Shown here: piece after piece, positions 47,401-60,014 of the stretch
Layout: every line of letters starts with the position of its first letter
Position numbering within the stretch: the stretch's first letter is position 1
Source of the DNA: Dermacentor variabilis
Taxonomy: Eukaryota > Arthropoda > Arachnida > Ixodida > Ixodidae
NCBI RefSeq assembly: GCF_050947875.1
Contig: NC_134568.1
Span: 200,995,043 to 201,059,042, forward strand
Direction of reading: 5' to 3'
DNA: 64,000 nt
The notes under the pieces: model-generated
Database searches by the model: none
What the model was told of the DNA's origin: nothing
What the model saw: the letters and a program-made list of their open reading frames with translations, nothing else
Made by a program: the position numbers and the translations under genes

Positions 47401-49270
47401 TACATAAGCTCACTAGCACGCAGTGTGCGTATATATTGTGCGCCCGCTCTCCCGCGTTCGATTTCTGGCGCAACACACGGAAGGGCTATCGAATGAAAAC
47501 TGGCGTAAGCGGTAAAGAGGGCGAGAGCGCTTCTGATGGCGAGCTCGTGCGGGGTGATGGGGAACATGCAGGTATGCAACGTACGTTTTCGGGAGAAAAA
47601 TATAAACAGAAAAGTGCCACTGAGGATGCGTGGTTGTCGATATCGACGGCAGGCATGCATTATAGCGGTCTGTTTTTCGGCCGAGCATAGAGTCATTTCT
47701 GTGACAGGAGTGTTCACGTGTTCCCACAGTGTACGGTATCCATACTGCGAAGGGAAAACTATAGCAGTCTGAGGGTCGTCCGATTTCGCACCTGCCAGCG
47801 AAGCATGAAGTTCTGCCATTTTTACAGCGTTCTTCAATGTCGCAGAATTGTTTTCGGCGCAATAAATGCCAAAAAAATGTTTTTTTAATATAAATCAGAC
47901 GTTTTGCATGCATGTGTGTTCGCAGAAACTGCCTGGTTCATGCTATAAAACCGGCTTTTACGATTTCACCTAGCATTATATGAACTGGTGAGGTGAATGT
48001 GAGCCGCCTCCATTCCATAGAAATTCAATAGTGTGGCGTCAAAAAAATAAAAAAAAGAAACAAGTTCTAAAACCACTACCACGCTATACCGCGATCCCGG
48101 CGGGACTATACCGAGCGAACTTCTAAACGACAGCTGTCCGTGATTACTTCTGTAAGGCAATAAATGAAGCGCGGGTAGGAATATCGGTACCATTAAAAGA
48201 ATCCGGTTGGCCTCAGTTACTGGACTAGGTATATATCTTTCCTGGATGCTCTGCCAGCAACTTCGCAAAAATAGTGCAATTTTTACTGCGCGCGTTCAAT
48301 TCTCATATGTGCTCTCTTCTTTCCGCCAGATGCTGCGTGCTTTTCATAAAATCAAGAGCACTGCAATAAGATAGGTCCAGGAAAAAGAAGCCAGATCGAA
48401 AGCGACACCTTTGGATGTCGTTTCCACAAGCTCCACGTCAGCACTTCTAAAATGGCAATGCGCCTTAGCCCTCCATATAAGAGAGTCCGGGCGCCCAATT
48501 CTAAGTTGCTATGCAAGCAGCGTGCTGCCCAAAGGAAACGAAGCGGTCACAGCACGCCTCGCACGGTATACGTTCTGCATCGAATTGCCGCCCTTATGTC
48601 CCTTTCTCCTCGGCCGCCGCCGTTTGCATGTCTGTGCTGGCAGTGCGGGCCGTGGGGACGACGACGCCGCGAGACGTACGCTCTGGCATCTGTCCAGCGC
48701 GCTTAGCGCTGAATGGCCCGGTCCTTAGAGCCCTCGTAACAAAGACTCCAGTATTGGAAGCCTACGAAAGCAGCAGCGCCTGGTTGGGAGCGCTTGCGAA
48801 CTTGGACGAAAAAAAAAAAAAGTCATCCTGTACCGGCAAGCTCTGCCCTTTTCATTCGGAGTTGCAACGGCAAGAGCCAAAGTCGTACGTTGAATATGTA
48901 GTGCTTCCGGAAATCGTCGCGCGAACAGCTGTTTCTGAGAGCTCGCGAAGATTGAAGGCATTTTCAGCATGACCGAAAATAACGCGCTTCTTCCGCAATG
49001 ATGTTTTAGAGTAGTGTCTGTTTTCGGTGCTGAAGATTCCATGCTGAAGTTTCCATGGAAAGAGCTCAAGCTGGGCTGTGAACGTTTACGGCTGCGAGAA
49101 AAAAAGAAAGAAATAAAAGCACGTATTTTCACTGCACTCGTGAGCTGTCTCCGGACAGGAATGTCATTCTACAAATGAATAAAAGGAAATCTCCGCCGGA
49201 AAATCTGTTCAGCACGTGTTGGCTTCGAGCCCGTGTCCTCTCAGACGATCACCAGGCGCGAGCAACTCTT
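47401..49270. other. Unassigned stretch
   Basis: Two overlapping minus-strand frames (47913-47413 and 47837-47400) are open for over 140 codons each. I recognise neither. 48480-48760 is GC-rich without motifs. Confidence 0.45.
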
Positions 49271-49279
49271 CAAGTGCTC

Positions 49280-49349
49280 GGACGCGCTCGACACATCTGC
49301 AAATGTATGTATCGGACGCGCAAAGGACGCGCCCGATACATCTGCAAAT
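49280..49349. repeat. 25-bp tandem duplication, period 45, with hairpin potential
   Basis: ggacgcgctcgacacatctg (49280 on) recurs as ggacgcgcccgatacatctg (49325 on), each followed by caaat. Between them tgtatcgg and ccgataca form an 8-bp inverted pair. Confidence 0.8.
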
Positions 49350-50459
49350 AATTTTTGTCCGCGTGAACGTTGTTTGTTTTCTATGTATAGATATGACATT
49401 TGACGGCGAAATATTGATTCATCCCCCAGCCACCTTAAATCAATACAGGAAATTGAATACCAGAGAATGGCTCCTCACGGCCGCCGCTCAGAACTGACAA
49501 TGCCCACAGCTCTCAGACTTTTTTCACCTTCCTTCCTATCACCTTCCTATCGCCAAACGAAACTGATTAAACATTGAGGAATTGTTAACCGCAAGAGAGA
49601 ACCGTTACACAGTAAAAAAAATAAAAGAAACAAGAAAACAAGAAGGTCTGACGTTCGCGGGCAGTCAAGTCTCAAGAGTTGTGAAACAAATCTAAAGCAG
49701 AGCCGAGCCCTTATTTAGCTGTTCTTTGTCAAAACTTGGCAATAAATGCCACCACGCAGTCACTGCTATGTATACATTTTCCTTTCCTTCGGAAGCCGGC
49801 GTGCCTGTCCATGCGTCCTCTGCGCATCGCCGTCTCCGCGATCCTCGGCAGCCGCAATCAGCGGGCGCCTGCGCACGAGAACTCCATCCCAACGCGGGCC
49901 GAGCGCTTTTCAAAGCGACCGATTATAAATAAGCGTCGCATCCGTCGTCGTGTCGCCGTCGCGGAGCGCCCACTGCGAGAATCGCGCGGCTCCCGATATT
50001 TGTGCGATGCATTTTGCATAAGATTGCGCTCACGCGACTGCCGCGCCTCGTGGCGGCAAACGAAGATTTATCGCTTTTCGGCACGCTCGCTGGAAGAAAC
50101 GAAGTGTCGCAACCAGAGGCGAACGCTCGCATCAGGCACACTGCGGAAAAGCCGATTTGTTCGCGCCTGCAAGCTGCCTTGTCGGAGGCTCAGAATCGCG
50201 AAGTCAAAGGAGAGTCGTTCCGACGGCCACCGACTGCCTGTGCTCATAAGCCTATAGCACTCCCGTCGCTATGCAGCTGCTTTGTCTTTTTTTTTTTTCT
50301 GAAAAAAAAAATGGAAGTGGCTTACAGGAACTACGTACGAAGTAGACGATAGACGCGCATCCACGTCAACGGTTGCTCAGCAAGAGTGAGGCGCGTTACA
50401 CGAAAAGTTATCATGGCATGGCATTGCAAGAACTTAATTTTAGTCCAGAGAAACTAGGG
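49350..50459. other. Unassigned stretch
   Basis: 49780-50240 is GC-rich with overlapping motif-free frames. No gene called. Confidence 0.5.
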
Positions 50460-50804
50460 TCTGAGGGCACAAGCCCCCAGGCTAAGTCGGTGGCTCCGCC
50501 CACGTAGGCACCGGTAGGCCAAAGGCTTTCCCGATGTCGTGAGCTCTCCGGACGGCCAGGAGTTTTTGATCTTGGAGGACTTCGCTGGATATGCGCCGAC
50601 TCCAGTCCTCCTCACTGTTGAGATCCGAAGCCCTTTGGTTGGGGCACAGCCTGAACATATGATCAAATAGACACGGAGTGTGTCCACAACTTTTACATTC
50701 CGCGGGAAAATCCTGGTCAATTTTGTTAAGCACAAAAGGTGTGGGATAAGATTTAGTTTGGATCATTCTTAATGTGACTGCCTGAGCTCGGTTGAGCTTC
50801 TGAT
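50460..50804 (-). mobile_element. LINE C-terminus, cut by an assembly gap
   Basis: On the minus strand an uninterrupted frame starts at the G tract and ends at TAG (50479-50481). It contains LNRAQAVTLRMIQTKSYPTP, the knuckle CKSCGHTPCLFDHMFRLCP (minus of about 50644-50696), SRRISSEVLQDQKLLAVRRA and GLPVPTWAEPPT. This is the post-RNase H tail of an I-type LINE, with all knuckle Cys and His present and no stops in about 108 residues. It is the best-preserved LINE end in the window. Its upstream part is lost in the G30 tract and N gap. Confidence 0.75.
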
Positions 50805-50834
50805 GGGGGGGGGGGGGGGGGGGGGGGGGGGGGG
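50805..50834. repeat. Homopolymer G30 at gap edge
   Basis: 30 consecutive G immediately before the Ns. Confidence 0.97.
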
Positions 50835-51034
50835 NNNNNNNNNNNNNNNNNNNNNNNNNNNNNNNNNNNNNNNNNNNNNNNNNNNNNNNNNNNNNNNNNN
50901 NNNNNNNNNNNNNNNNNNNNNNNNNNNNNNNNNNNNNNNNNNNNNNNNNNNNNNNNNNNNNNNNNNNNNNNNNNNNNNNNNNNNNNNNNNNNNNNNNNNN
51001 NNNNNNNNNNNNNNNNNNNNNNNNNNNNNNNNNN
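50835..51034. other. Assembly gap, 200 N
   Basis: Exactly 200 N, a round number typical of a placeholder of unknown true size. Confidence 0.99.
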
Positions 51035-51876
51035 AGGAGCACCTCATTTAGCAAAAGCTGCACATAGAACAATTAATGTGATCTTAAAATTTGGATAGCT
51101 AACAAAAAAAGTGGGCACATGGGCCGAGTGAGAATCAATCTAAACGCTCAGTTCAAAGCAACTATTCACTTTGTCACATCGGGAGCTTATTTCACCTTAT
51201 CTCGGTAATCTCTAAGGCGCGATATTGAAACAGGACGCGCTTCTGTGAATCCTTTATTTGAGCGTCGCACAATTATTGGACGAAGCCGCAAATGAAAAGA
51301 AGAAGGAAGAAGACAAGCATTCCCGATCCAACTCTCTCTCTCCCTCTCTCTCTCTCTCAGGTTTTGGGCGTATGCGAAATGACAGCCGAATAGCAACGAA
51401 CGCTTCTGGCGTTTTGCATTTCTGCGCCTGTCGGGGAGGCTACCGCGACAGAGACTGGAGCCGGAAGTTAATTAGGCTTTGCAATTATCCAGGCTCGGCC
51501 CCATCCTTCTGCTCGCGCCTGTCGCTCCCAGGGGAAAGGACGCTGGTATTTGTCTTCGCCCTCGGGCGCGTTATCTCTCTCCCCCTCTATCCGTCTTTCG
51601 GGTTTTTTGTTCACCTAAACCCTCTCGATCGACGCGCCTTCAGCTGGTCTGCGGGAAACGCTATTAACGCTGTGTAGGAGATCGCGGACGAAGCAGCCGC
51701 CGACACAGCTGTTCTTTTTTTTTTTTTTTTCGGCAGAAGGCGTCACTCGGCGCAGGCTTCGCTTGCACGACCATGCCGCTAGAAGTCCAGACTTGAACAA
51801 CGTCAGCAGCTGGAAGGCGGGCTACGCTGCCGTGCATGGAAGACAAGTGGCAGCGAACGCAATTTGGACGCGCGCT
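51035..51876. other. Unassigned stretch
   Basis: (TC)n at 51331-51358. 51420-51660 is GC-richer. No motif-bearing frame. Confidence 0.5.
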
Positions 51877-52130
51877 ATAAACGAGAGAGCGCTCGAGCGT
51901 CGCGCTACTCTCCGCTGAGGCTTATCGGCCGTTCCCGGCCCTCGACGGCGGTCACGGCCGACCGAGGAAGAAGACTGCGGAGAAGACGCGACAAGCGCAC
52001 CTCTTCCTCTCCCACTGCTGCACTGATGACGACCAGATTGTGCAGGGCACATGTAGTGCTGGCGCAGCCACCGCCAGCGCTGAGACTAGGCCCGATACGC
52101 GTACGCGTGTCAGCTCTCCGCCTTAGGCAG
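51877..52130 (+). promoter_or_regulatory. TATA-like motif in a GC-rich block
   Basis: gcgcgcTATAAAcgagagag (TATA at 51877-51882) is followed about 30 bases on by pyrimidine-rich gctactctccgc, a plausible start region, and then GC-rich DNA to 52130. The same TATAAACGAGA string occurs at about 61330. No coding exon is recognised downstream. Confidence 0.25.
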
Positions 52131-54727
52131 TGGCTACAGAGTATACCTATAGTACACTTCTTACAGAATATACCTAGCGTAATACGTCTTATATAGAACC
52201 GCCCCTTATATAGTTGGTACTAGCTAGCACAACCTCAAGCTCTCTGATATATATTAGCACCGGCCTGGCGCTCTTTGGCCACACTTGGCCCTTGCGCCAC
52301 AAAACACCACATTCATTCATTCATTCATTCTTTGATATATACTCTACATCCTCTCACCTTATTTCGACAATGTCTGCCCGATTATTGTCAAGCCTTGGTC
52401 GCCACGCGGAGTGGTGTACTACACGCGTGCATTGCGAAATAAATCTCGCTACCGTTACGTTTGCACTTTGCATGCGCATTGCATACTTCTGCGTCAAAAT
52501 TAACCGTGGGCTTTATATAGTGTAGGGTATCGCTTCCGCGCTCCAAGAAGCATTGCTCTGTTCGTGTCATCTCTTAGCTGACACGTGCAGATATACCCAC
52601 ATCGCTCCTGTTATAACCCTGATCACTTGCAGGGGATGAAGACTCGCTTGTAGGAATGCTCGACGTTGCCACAAAAGCGTGGCAACAAAAGTCGGTTCAC
52701 CTGCTTAAGGAATGTGTGGCAAGTAGGTGAAAGAACGCAATCATACCGACGCGCCCAATGCGAAGCGGCTTTAATGTCTCCGACCGGGACGCGAGTAAGA
52801 ACAAGAACATTCGGAGCACTGTTCGCACGAAGACGGTACACATACGTCTCCCGCCCGTTTGTGGAAGGCAACCGCTTCTTTTCATTTCTTTCCTACGATC
52901 CAAATGCCCCGCCTTGAGGGATGAAAATAGCTCCGCGAATGGTTAGTGCACGAGACAGACTGGGAGCATCACGCCCACACACACACACAGAAAAAGACAT
53001 CTGACGGTTGTACGTCTGGCGCGACGCACATATGTGCTTTGCGAAGCTGCTGCTTCAAATCCGCCCCTTAGGCATTGCTAACGCCCTTCTTTTCAGCATG
53101 AAAAAATGGGGTTAAAAAACAACGATGTATTCAAGAAAAAGAAAATATTCAAGATAAGCACTTAATTCTTCTCTCCCCGCGCTGTGTTTACTGATCCGCG
53201 GATTCGCACAACGCTCCGCCATACCAGTCGGTATAATTGCGGCGCGCCGTGTACACGGCCAATTCTACTCAGTAGTTGTTTTGTAAGCGCCAGGAAGAGC
53301 AAGAGCACGCCCCAAATGTTTACGCCTGTTATGTCACGACCCAAGCATCGCTGCGGCGCAGGCTGCACAGCATTTGTGGCTGACACAATTTTACGCCCTC
53401 CCCAACAGCCCTCGCGGGCGGCGACAAGGCCGAGACTGGTCGAACGGCCGACGCACATATTGGAGAGATAACGTGGACCCAATCTACCAGCGATCCCCGT
53501 TTCTATAACCGCCCGCTGACTGCCTCGCGCGACGTCCGATGCGTAATCGAGCCGTACGAAAAACGTGCCACGGATGCAGCAGCGCATCCAACGAGAGCTT
53601 CAATAAAAAAACACTCGGCCTGTCTCGAAGCACAAAATGGCTGGTTAGCGCGACTCCTCCGTCACCATGGCGGTCTCATGTGGTTCGACTCCACGAACAT
53701 GAAGGACGCCACTATAAGAGCGGCAAAAGCGCGCTCAGCGGCGCGTGGAGCCTATATCACTTTCAATGCGTGTAATGCGGCCGCCCCTCCAGCGGCGCAG
53801 ATAACGTCAAGCGGTGTGCCCGCGATTAACGTTCGGTGACGCTTTCACGCCACGCCATTGAGGCGGAAACGACGAGACGACGCCGTGGAGGTGCTGCGTG
53901 ATTGGCGTAGTCGTGGCGACCAGTCGATGAAAAGCGCGCGCAGACAGCGCCGTGGTGCAGCCAAGGCCCGGGGGCCATGGCGCTGCACGAGTGTGAAGTG
54001 CACATTCCAGCCGGGAAAGCAGTGGCTGTCCTAAATTAGCTCCCATCCCAGCTGTTTGGTGATTGGCTGCAGCGCCGGCGAGCCGCACTGGCGCGAAGAC
54101 GGAGTCAAGGGGAGCAGGGGCAGTCGGAGGCAACGCATGAATGCTTCATAGATGCCCAACGCCTTTTGTCCGGCTGCCATCGTAATTTTGCATCCACTGA
54201 GCTCACAACAAGCCGTAATTGTGCCCTGAAGAAGCCAAGCGCCCTCCATAGAATAAAGGTTATTGTCAATTTATCGTTGTCTTTATGCCATAGCAGATCA
54301 ATGCGGATTTCTGTACTTTTAACCAGCGTTAGCTTTTACGAACAAGATATATGCAAAAGCCAAGAGACAGCGACGAAATAAAGGAGAAATGCAGGGAATT
54401 AAAACAGGAACCCGGTTTGCGACCATATACGCAGGGGCGGGGAGCTAAAGAAAGATAAAAAGGAAACAGGGACGAACAGCACGTAAAGCTGTGTCGAGAA
54501 AGTGGAAAACATACCAGATAACGTCCGTATAATGCACTAGAGCACTTGCTGCAGGGAGTTTTTCAATGATTGTACTTTATCCATAGTCGATTAACTTCTC
54601 AGCCATATTGACCACAATATGCCCCCCTCCCCCATCTTCACTAAAATGATCTCGGTCGCAGTTATAGTTTTCTCAGCACTATACCGTTACACTGTGAACT
54701 TCTTTCTTCCTTCTCATCTTTCGATCG
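52131..54727. other. Unassigned stretch
   Basis: (ATTC)n at 52313-52330. GC-rich blocks at 53190-53480 and 53780-54150 have two gattggc (CCAAT-type) motifs at about 53901 and 54060 but no recognised gene. (CA)n at 52975-52988. Confidence 0.45.
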
Positions 54728-54801
54728 CCCTTCCCCATTGCAGGGTAGATTACCGGGCACAGCCTCACTGCCTTTCCCTTATGAATTCTCTCTCTCTCTC
54801 T
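54728..54801 (+). repeat. LINE 3'-end module
   Basis: Sense copy: cccttccccattgcagggta, taccgggcacagcctcactg, cctttccctt, then (TC)n. It aligns with the module at 18320 and 24700. Confidence 0.65.
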
Positions 54802-54940
54802 TGGCGCTGTGGGCTCAATTCTGCTTCATTCGTAAAGAACACAACACTCTGCGGAGCACATGCATAAGTAATTTACTGAAGACGCAGTAATGAAACCACG
54901 CACTTCGAACTTTACCTCCTCATCATGCATAAGCTGCCAC
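54802..54940. other. Spacer between LINE module and SINE
   Basis: No feature seen. Confidence 0.5.
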
Positions 54941-55176
54941 CCACCGTCGTGGGGTGAAGGGGCTTCGGCGTTGCGCTGCTAAGCCCGAGGGCGTGGAATC
55001 AAATCCCGGCCACAGCGGCCGCATTTCGATGGAGGGGACATGCAAAAGCGCCTGTGTACCGCGCAATGCATGGGTGCAAGTTAAAGAACCACAAGTGGTG
55101 AAAACTATTCTGGAGCCGCCCTACTACGGCGTGCCTCACAATCATATCGTGGTTTTGGCACGTAAAACCCCGAATT
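54941..55176 (+). mobile_element. Ruka-like tRNA-derived SINE, copy 4
   Basis: A diverged head (ccaccgtcgtggggtgaagg) is followed by a B-box-like gggcgtggaatcaaatcccg and gcggccgcatttcgatggag. Then come ttaaagaaccacaagtggtg, tacggcgtgcctcacaatca and an intact 3' end tcgtggttttggcacgtaaa. It is the copy with the clearest full-length 3' end in sense orientation. Confidence 0.8.
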
Positions 55177-57552
55177 TCATTCTCTAAGGGGCAGCTTATG
55201 CTGCCCCTTGTTTTCAACAAACGTAAACAAGGTACCTTGTTTAGTTCTCCGAGGACACGAGGAAACTTATGACGAGCCTCCGAAGCAATAGGTTATTTCT
55301 ACAGTACCTACTTCATCATACATAACAGTGTGATCAAAAGCGACCACCCTGCAAGAAAGCAACTTCTTCACTTCAGCGATTTATATAAGTCTCCCACCAC
55401 CGCAGTACTATATAACGGTCACCAATTTCAAATACTCGGGAATGTATTACTAACATGCCTGCCTCCGCAAAACGCAATGACGCAATAATCTAAAATTATA
55501 GAAAACCCGTGTGCATTTACAAACCATGTAGCACAGTTGAACCACAATGGCAGGTAATGCACGGCTGAAACATTCAGAGAAGATGGGCTACCTGAACTGA
55601 AAACCATTATTATTTTTTTCTTTTCGGTTTCGTTCCGGAGTAGGAAAAAAAATCATTGGCGGCTCAGTTCCGGTTCACCCAAATGAAACGTTTTTTTTTT
55701 TTAGGTTTTCGCTTTAGTTATGGTTCGATACCCTAGATGGTACTAGGGTATAAATCATGCGCCTGTAACAGTTCAGTGAGTGCCAGACCGACGTGGGCCT
55801 AGCGTTCCGAGTTTTCATTCCGGACGCTGCGTGCATGCGGCGTGTATATTGTGCTGAAGAGTAAACGATGTATACACCTTCGTTATGATGTTGTTTATAA
55901 AATGAAGATGAAATAGAACGTTAAGGCCGCTTCGTAGCATGCCGGACGGTAAGGGCACGAACTATTCGTTGTGTAAATTACTCGTACATGTTCCAAAGGC
56001 AATGAATAAGGAAGTGTGTCGGTGCACCTTCCATGAGATCCCATCTCGAGTAGTGAGCCATCTTAGTAAAGAAAGACGATTCTTCTCTACTTTCTGTTCA
56101 GGAGAAAAGAAAGGAAACAAAGTAGTTAACTTCCTCGTAATGCCTGCAAGACGTGTCGCATACCAATTTGCTTGTTCGCCGCCAGGGCTCGTCGTTCTCA
56201 AAATTTGGGCTTCGTGTTGACCGAAGGTGAACGACCGTTACAGAGCCTACAAGCTTCCTTCTTCCTTTCCTTTACTTTTTTTGGCGCGTGTGTGTGTGTG
56301 TTTTAATTGGCATACGGTGTGTAGAAATGACGGCACTGGAGTCCAAGGGTTACACTTTCCCAGTGCAATGCGCATAAACCGAGTACAAGTGACTTTTTCT
56401 TCGCGCCAGCGTTCTTCATCCGCTCGTCCAACAGCCACTGTGAAATTAACCGTAATAGCTGAAGTGACACGCACAAAGGGAGACCAGTGTAACGGCCTCC
56501 GCGCGATCCACCGTTCAATACCGCGTTTCGCCAAGAGTGCACAGGGTGCAGAGAACGAGCACCCGCCAACTCCAGGCAAACAAAAATGAGCAAATATTTT
56601 CCCGCGACAGCCACGCCGCATAACAATGCCTAAGCCGCGAACAGGGTGCGATCAACTGAAGAAACAAAGCCGAAGAAAATAATGGACAGGGAGGGGGGCT
56701 CGCTACATTGAACTTTGGAGAACAAACGCGCTGCCGCTGGCAGCAGGACGATGTATCGCGCGCGGCATGACGGCGCGCTCCTGGTTGCTCTCCTGGCCTG
56801 GGAGAGCTCCGGGAGTGACCTGACCGGTTTTTGCTCGCACTCGAGGCCGCCTCGAGCAGCGCGCAGCGTGGGGATATTCGTGCTGCTCTTTCTTCCTCTC
56901 TTTCACGCTTGCTGTTACACCTCTCTATCCATCCTGTTACTCTCTTTTCTTGTTGTCGGGGCGGTTGTTCTTGCCCTTTATGCAACTAGCGCGGTTCGGT
57001 ACGTGGGCCTTCACTCCCCGGTTATTAAGACCTCCTCTCTGCAGCGGCTCAGTACACGGCCCTTTGCACGACGATCCCACGGCCGCTGAAGGGGGTCCCC
57101 TTCTGAGAACTTCCGCTGTCTTGCCCGGCGAACGATGCATTTATTCCTCGGATGGAAAAAAAAAGAAGCAGAGGAAAACAAAGAGCGCATAGATAGCAGG
57201 CCTGCCCTCCCCCGTTCGCTGAGGCGAGCAATAGCACCAGAAACACTGCATGGGTTTTGGAAAGTGTCTCGCGCGTAGCTCCGTGACTACACGCTCAGGC
57301 ATGCATGGGCTCTTTCCTGTCCCCAGGGCGGGCAAACGCAGAAGCGTGACGCGCCGTGAACTCTGCAGGAGACCATCTGCAGCCGCCTTAGTTTCTCTGC
57401 TGGTTGCTTCACTTTTGTTGCGTGCGCGGATGTTTTCCTGTGCCGTAGGCGTTCGCTTCCTAAATCAATCCTGCGTACCGCAGACCCACACTGCTAAAGA
57501 AGCCCTGTCTCAAAAGCCGCGCATCTACAAAGTAATGACTCTTCGCTTGGCT
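55177..57552. other. Unassigned stretch
   Basis: 56500-57130 is GC-rich. An ATG frame at 56750 starting MYRARHDGALLVALLAWESS is signal-peptide-like, but the following sequence is pyrimidine-derived and motif-free. No gene called. Confidence 0.4.
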
Positions 57553-57632
57553 AGAGAGAGAGAGAGGAGATGAAAGGCAGGGAGGTTAACCAGGCGCACG
57601 TCCGGTTTGCTACCCTGCACTGAGAGAAGAGG
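57553..57632 (-). repeat. LINE 3'-end module
   Basis: Plus strand: (GA)n, gatgaaaggcagggaggtta, accaggcgcacgtccggttt, gctaccctgcactg. This is the least diverged copy of the module, antisense. Confidence 0.75.
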
Positions 57633-59961
57633 TATGGGTACGAAGAGAGAGAGAGGGGGGAGACAGAGAGAACACAGTTTCGCGCACATTTGAAAGTTCG
57701 CACCGAGTATACACACGGTTGCGAAGACCGATCGACTTGAGGTATTTCAACAGCGCTTTCGTGGCTTTCTGTGGCATCGAAGCGGACGGCCATAGTCGAA
57801 GGCTAGTGAGCGAATGGGGTGCACCCTGGAGCTTCTATCATTTTTATGCTATTAAGTTAATGATTTCTTTTCTTCTTTGGCCAAGCAAGGGCGTACGACG
57901 GCAGTGTTGCGACTGCGAAAACGGTCATCTTGAGTGTAATATTATTTCAGAAATCTGTAGCACGCCTGCTTTCACCTAGATCTCATTCGTCGTCAAGCGC
58001 ACCAGCAGAAATAGCTGCTTCGACCCGGTTAATTCGGCTACTTGGGCTGGTGGCTTACGTCACGCAGGCCGCAATAAAGCCGCAATATCATCTATTGGCA
58101 AGGCGTAAAGAGTCAAAGAGAAGGAAATGCTCACGCGCTCTTTTTTACCGGGCTGCCGGCGACCACTCGTGTCGTCACCGTCGCCGTTCAGCGGGCAGAA
58201 CGGCGACCGCTTTCGGTGGCGTTTCACGGACTCCGTGGTCGCACGCGCCACCTTTATGAGTCCGCTCCGTACCTGCACGCTTGAGAAGAGCCACACTCGA
58301 CCGCCTCCTTCGACGGCGCTTCGCGCGCCTTTCGCCACCTTTTTTTGTTCTTTCTCTTTTTGCGTCTAGCTTTTGGTTCGCTGCTGTTCGCTTGGAGTGG
58401 TGGACGCAGATGACTTGTTCTGGGTCAAGGCCTGACGTGGTGCCTCGCTTCGACACGGTACCTCGCTTCCACGCTTGCTGTGCGTTGGAAGAGGCGACAC
58501 TGTCGTCGCTGCACGTGGCGTTGACACGTTAGCGGAAGCGGCGGCAGTCACCCGGCAAGCAGACCGACCAAGCCTACTACCCCGTCCTCTTTCTTGGACC
58601 AAGTCACGACTTCGGCGCTGGGCAGCAGAATGCCTCGGGGGCTGCGCGCCCCATGGAGGGTCCGCAGTGACCGTAGCTTTCTTTCGTTGCGTTCAATGAT
58701 ATTCACACGATGGCCCATAAGGAGCAGGTCTGGCACGAACAAAGCATCGACAACCCTTTTGCGTTTGTTACGTCTAGCGTATCGTGAAAGATCCACATAG
58801 ATAAAGGGCAATACAAGAAAGTTAGCCGTCAATAGAGTTTACAAGACCTTTAGCGTTCACCTGACGCAACTGGTCGCTGCTACCTTTGATGAAATGAGGG
58901 AGTGTTGGTTAGCGTTTATTGGCGCGTCGCGTCTCAGCGATCGGTGCAGTGCATCTGTAGCTTTCCTCTTTTATTTCATTATTTACTTTGAAACTCTTAA
59001 AAATGTAGTTAGGTACACTGCAGCAGAAGATTTACGACAGCACAGTACTTGTCAGCCATTGCGTCCCCGTTCGCTGCCACACTAGGAGCAGGGAAAAGAC
59101 GGGAGAGAAAGTTGAGGAATGAAATATTCTTAGCGCGTGCTTTATGGTGTTCTTTCAATTGTGTATTTCTGCGCCAGATAAACAGCAAGGACTGCTTGTG
59201 TGTTTGTGAGGTTGGCTTTGAAACACACTACATTGGTCGCCGACAAGATATTTATCATTTCTTTCTCAACCGCAAGACGGGTATAAGCTTGCTCGCTCTT
59301 GCAGGTGCGCTTTTCACTTTTGAACCGTTTCCATTTAACAACGAGACTGTAAAATTTCACTCTAAACGAGGAGGTTGTTGGCACGAAATGAAACAAAGGA
59401 AAGCTTGAAGGTTAACTCTTTGTGACTGAATGTCCATGTGGATCGTCCAATTCGCTTTCCGTACGCCTATTAATTGTCAGCGCATGTGGAAATTAATTTA
59501 GAATTATAAATATACAACATGTTTTCGCGCGCAAATTCGCAACAGTTATGCACAAACGTTGTGTGTCTCTCTTTTTTTTTTTGCGGTGGCGCTGAAATTT
59601 TAGCTTCTGTGGTCTGTACGTGGCAACGTCAACAAACACTCATTGTGCTTGACGTGACCAGTTCAGAGTTGGGACAATGATATATGCATCTACTATCCAC
59701 ACGGTCATCAAATGCTCCCTCTTGTATTTAGCGGCCAGCTTGGTAGTCTTCAGGAAGTGTAACAAATCATATGTCTCGCGTTATATAGACGAATGTCTAT
59801 GCAGGCGACGCAGAAAAGGCAGTGTCAAGTTGTTGCAACAGCCAAGTTTAGCGTGGCAAGCTAGGCCGGCGATGAAGCCTTATTGTCGATACAGCAACTG
59901 CCCGGCAAACTGGTGTCATGGAGGTGCGTAAGAAGCAGCACACTCGGGACTCTTCACCATG
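57633..59961. other. Unassigned stretch
   Basis: 58100-58700 is GC-rich with many overlapping frames and no motifs. The 59049-59408 frame is motif-free. Confidence 0.45.

Positions 59962-60012
<51 letters not shown>
59962..60012. repeat. (AATC)n microsatellite, tail of a LINE
   Basis: About 12 perfect units. It lies exactly at the 3' end (minus sense, (TTGA)n) of the LINE at 60013-60890. Confidence 0.9.

Positions 60013-60014
<2 letters not shown>

Noticed and set aside
46724..47476. 250-codon open frame, the longest in the window (minus)
   Set aside because: It lies in CpG-rich DNA, is overlapped by long frames on the other strand, and shows no domain or conserved motif.
49736..50257. 173-codon plus frame
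   Set aside because: Arg-rich, no motif, GC-rich background, overlapped by other frames.
56750..57089. ATG frame with a signal-peptide-like start and hydrophobic stretch
   Set aside because: The hydrophobic stretch derives from pyrimidine-rich DNA; there is no family match or splice pair.
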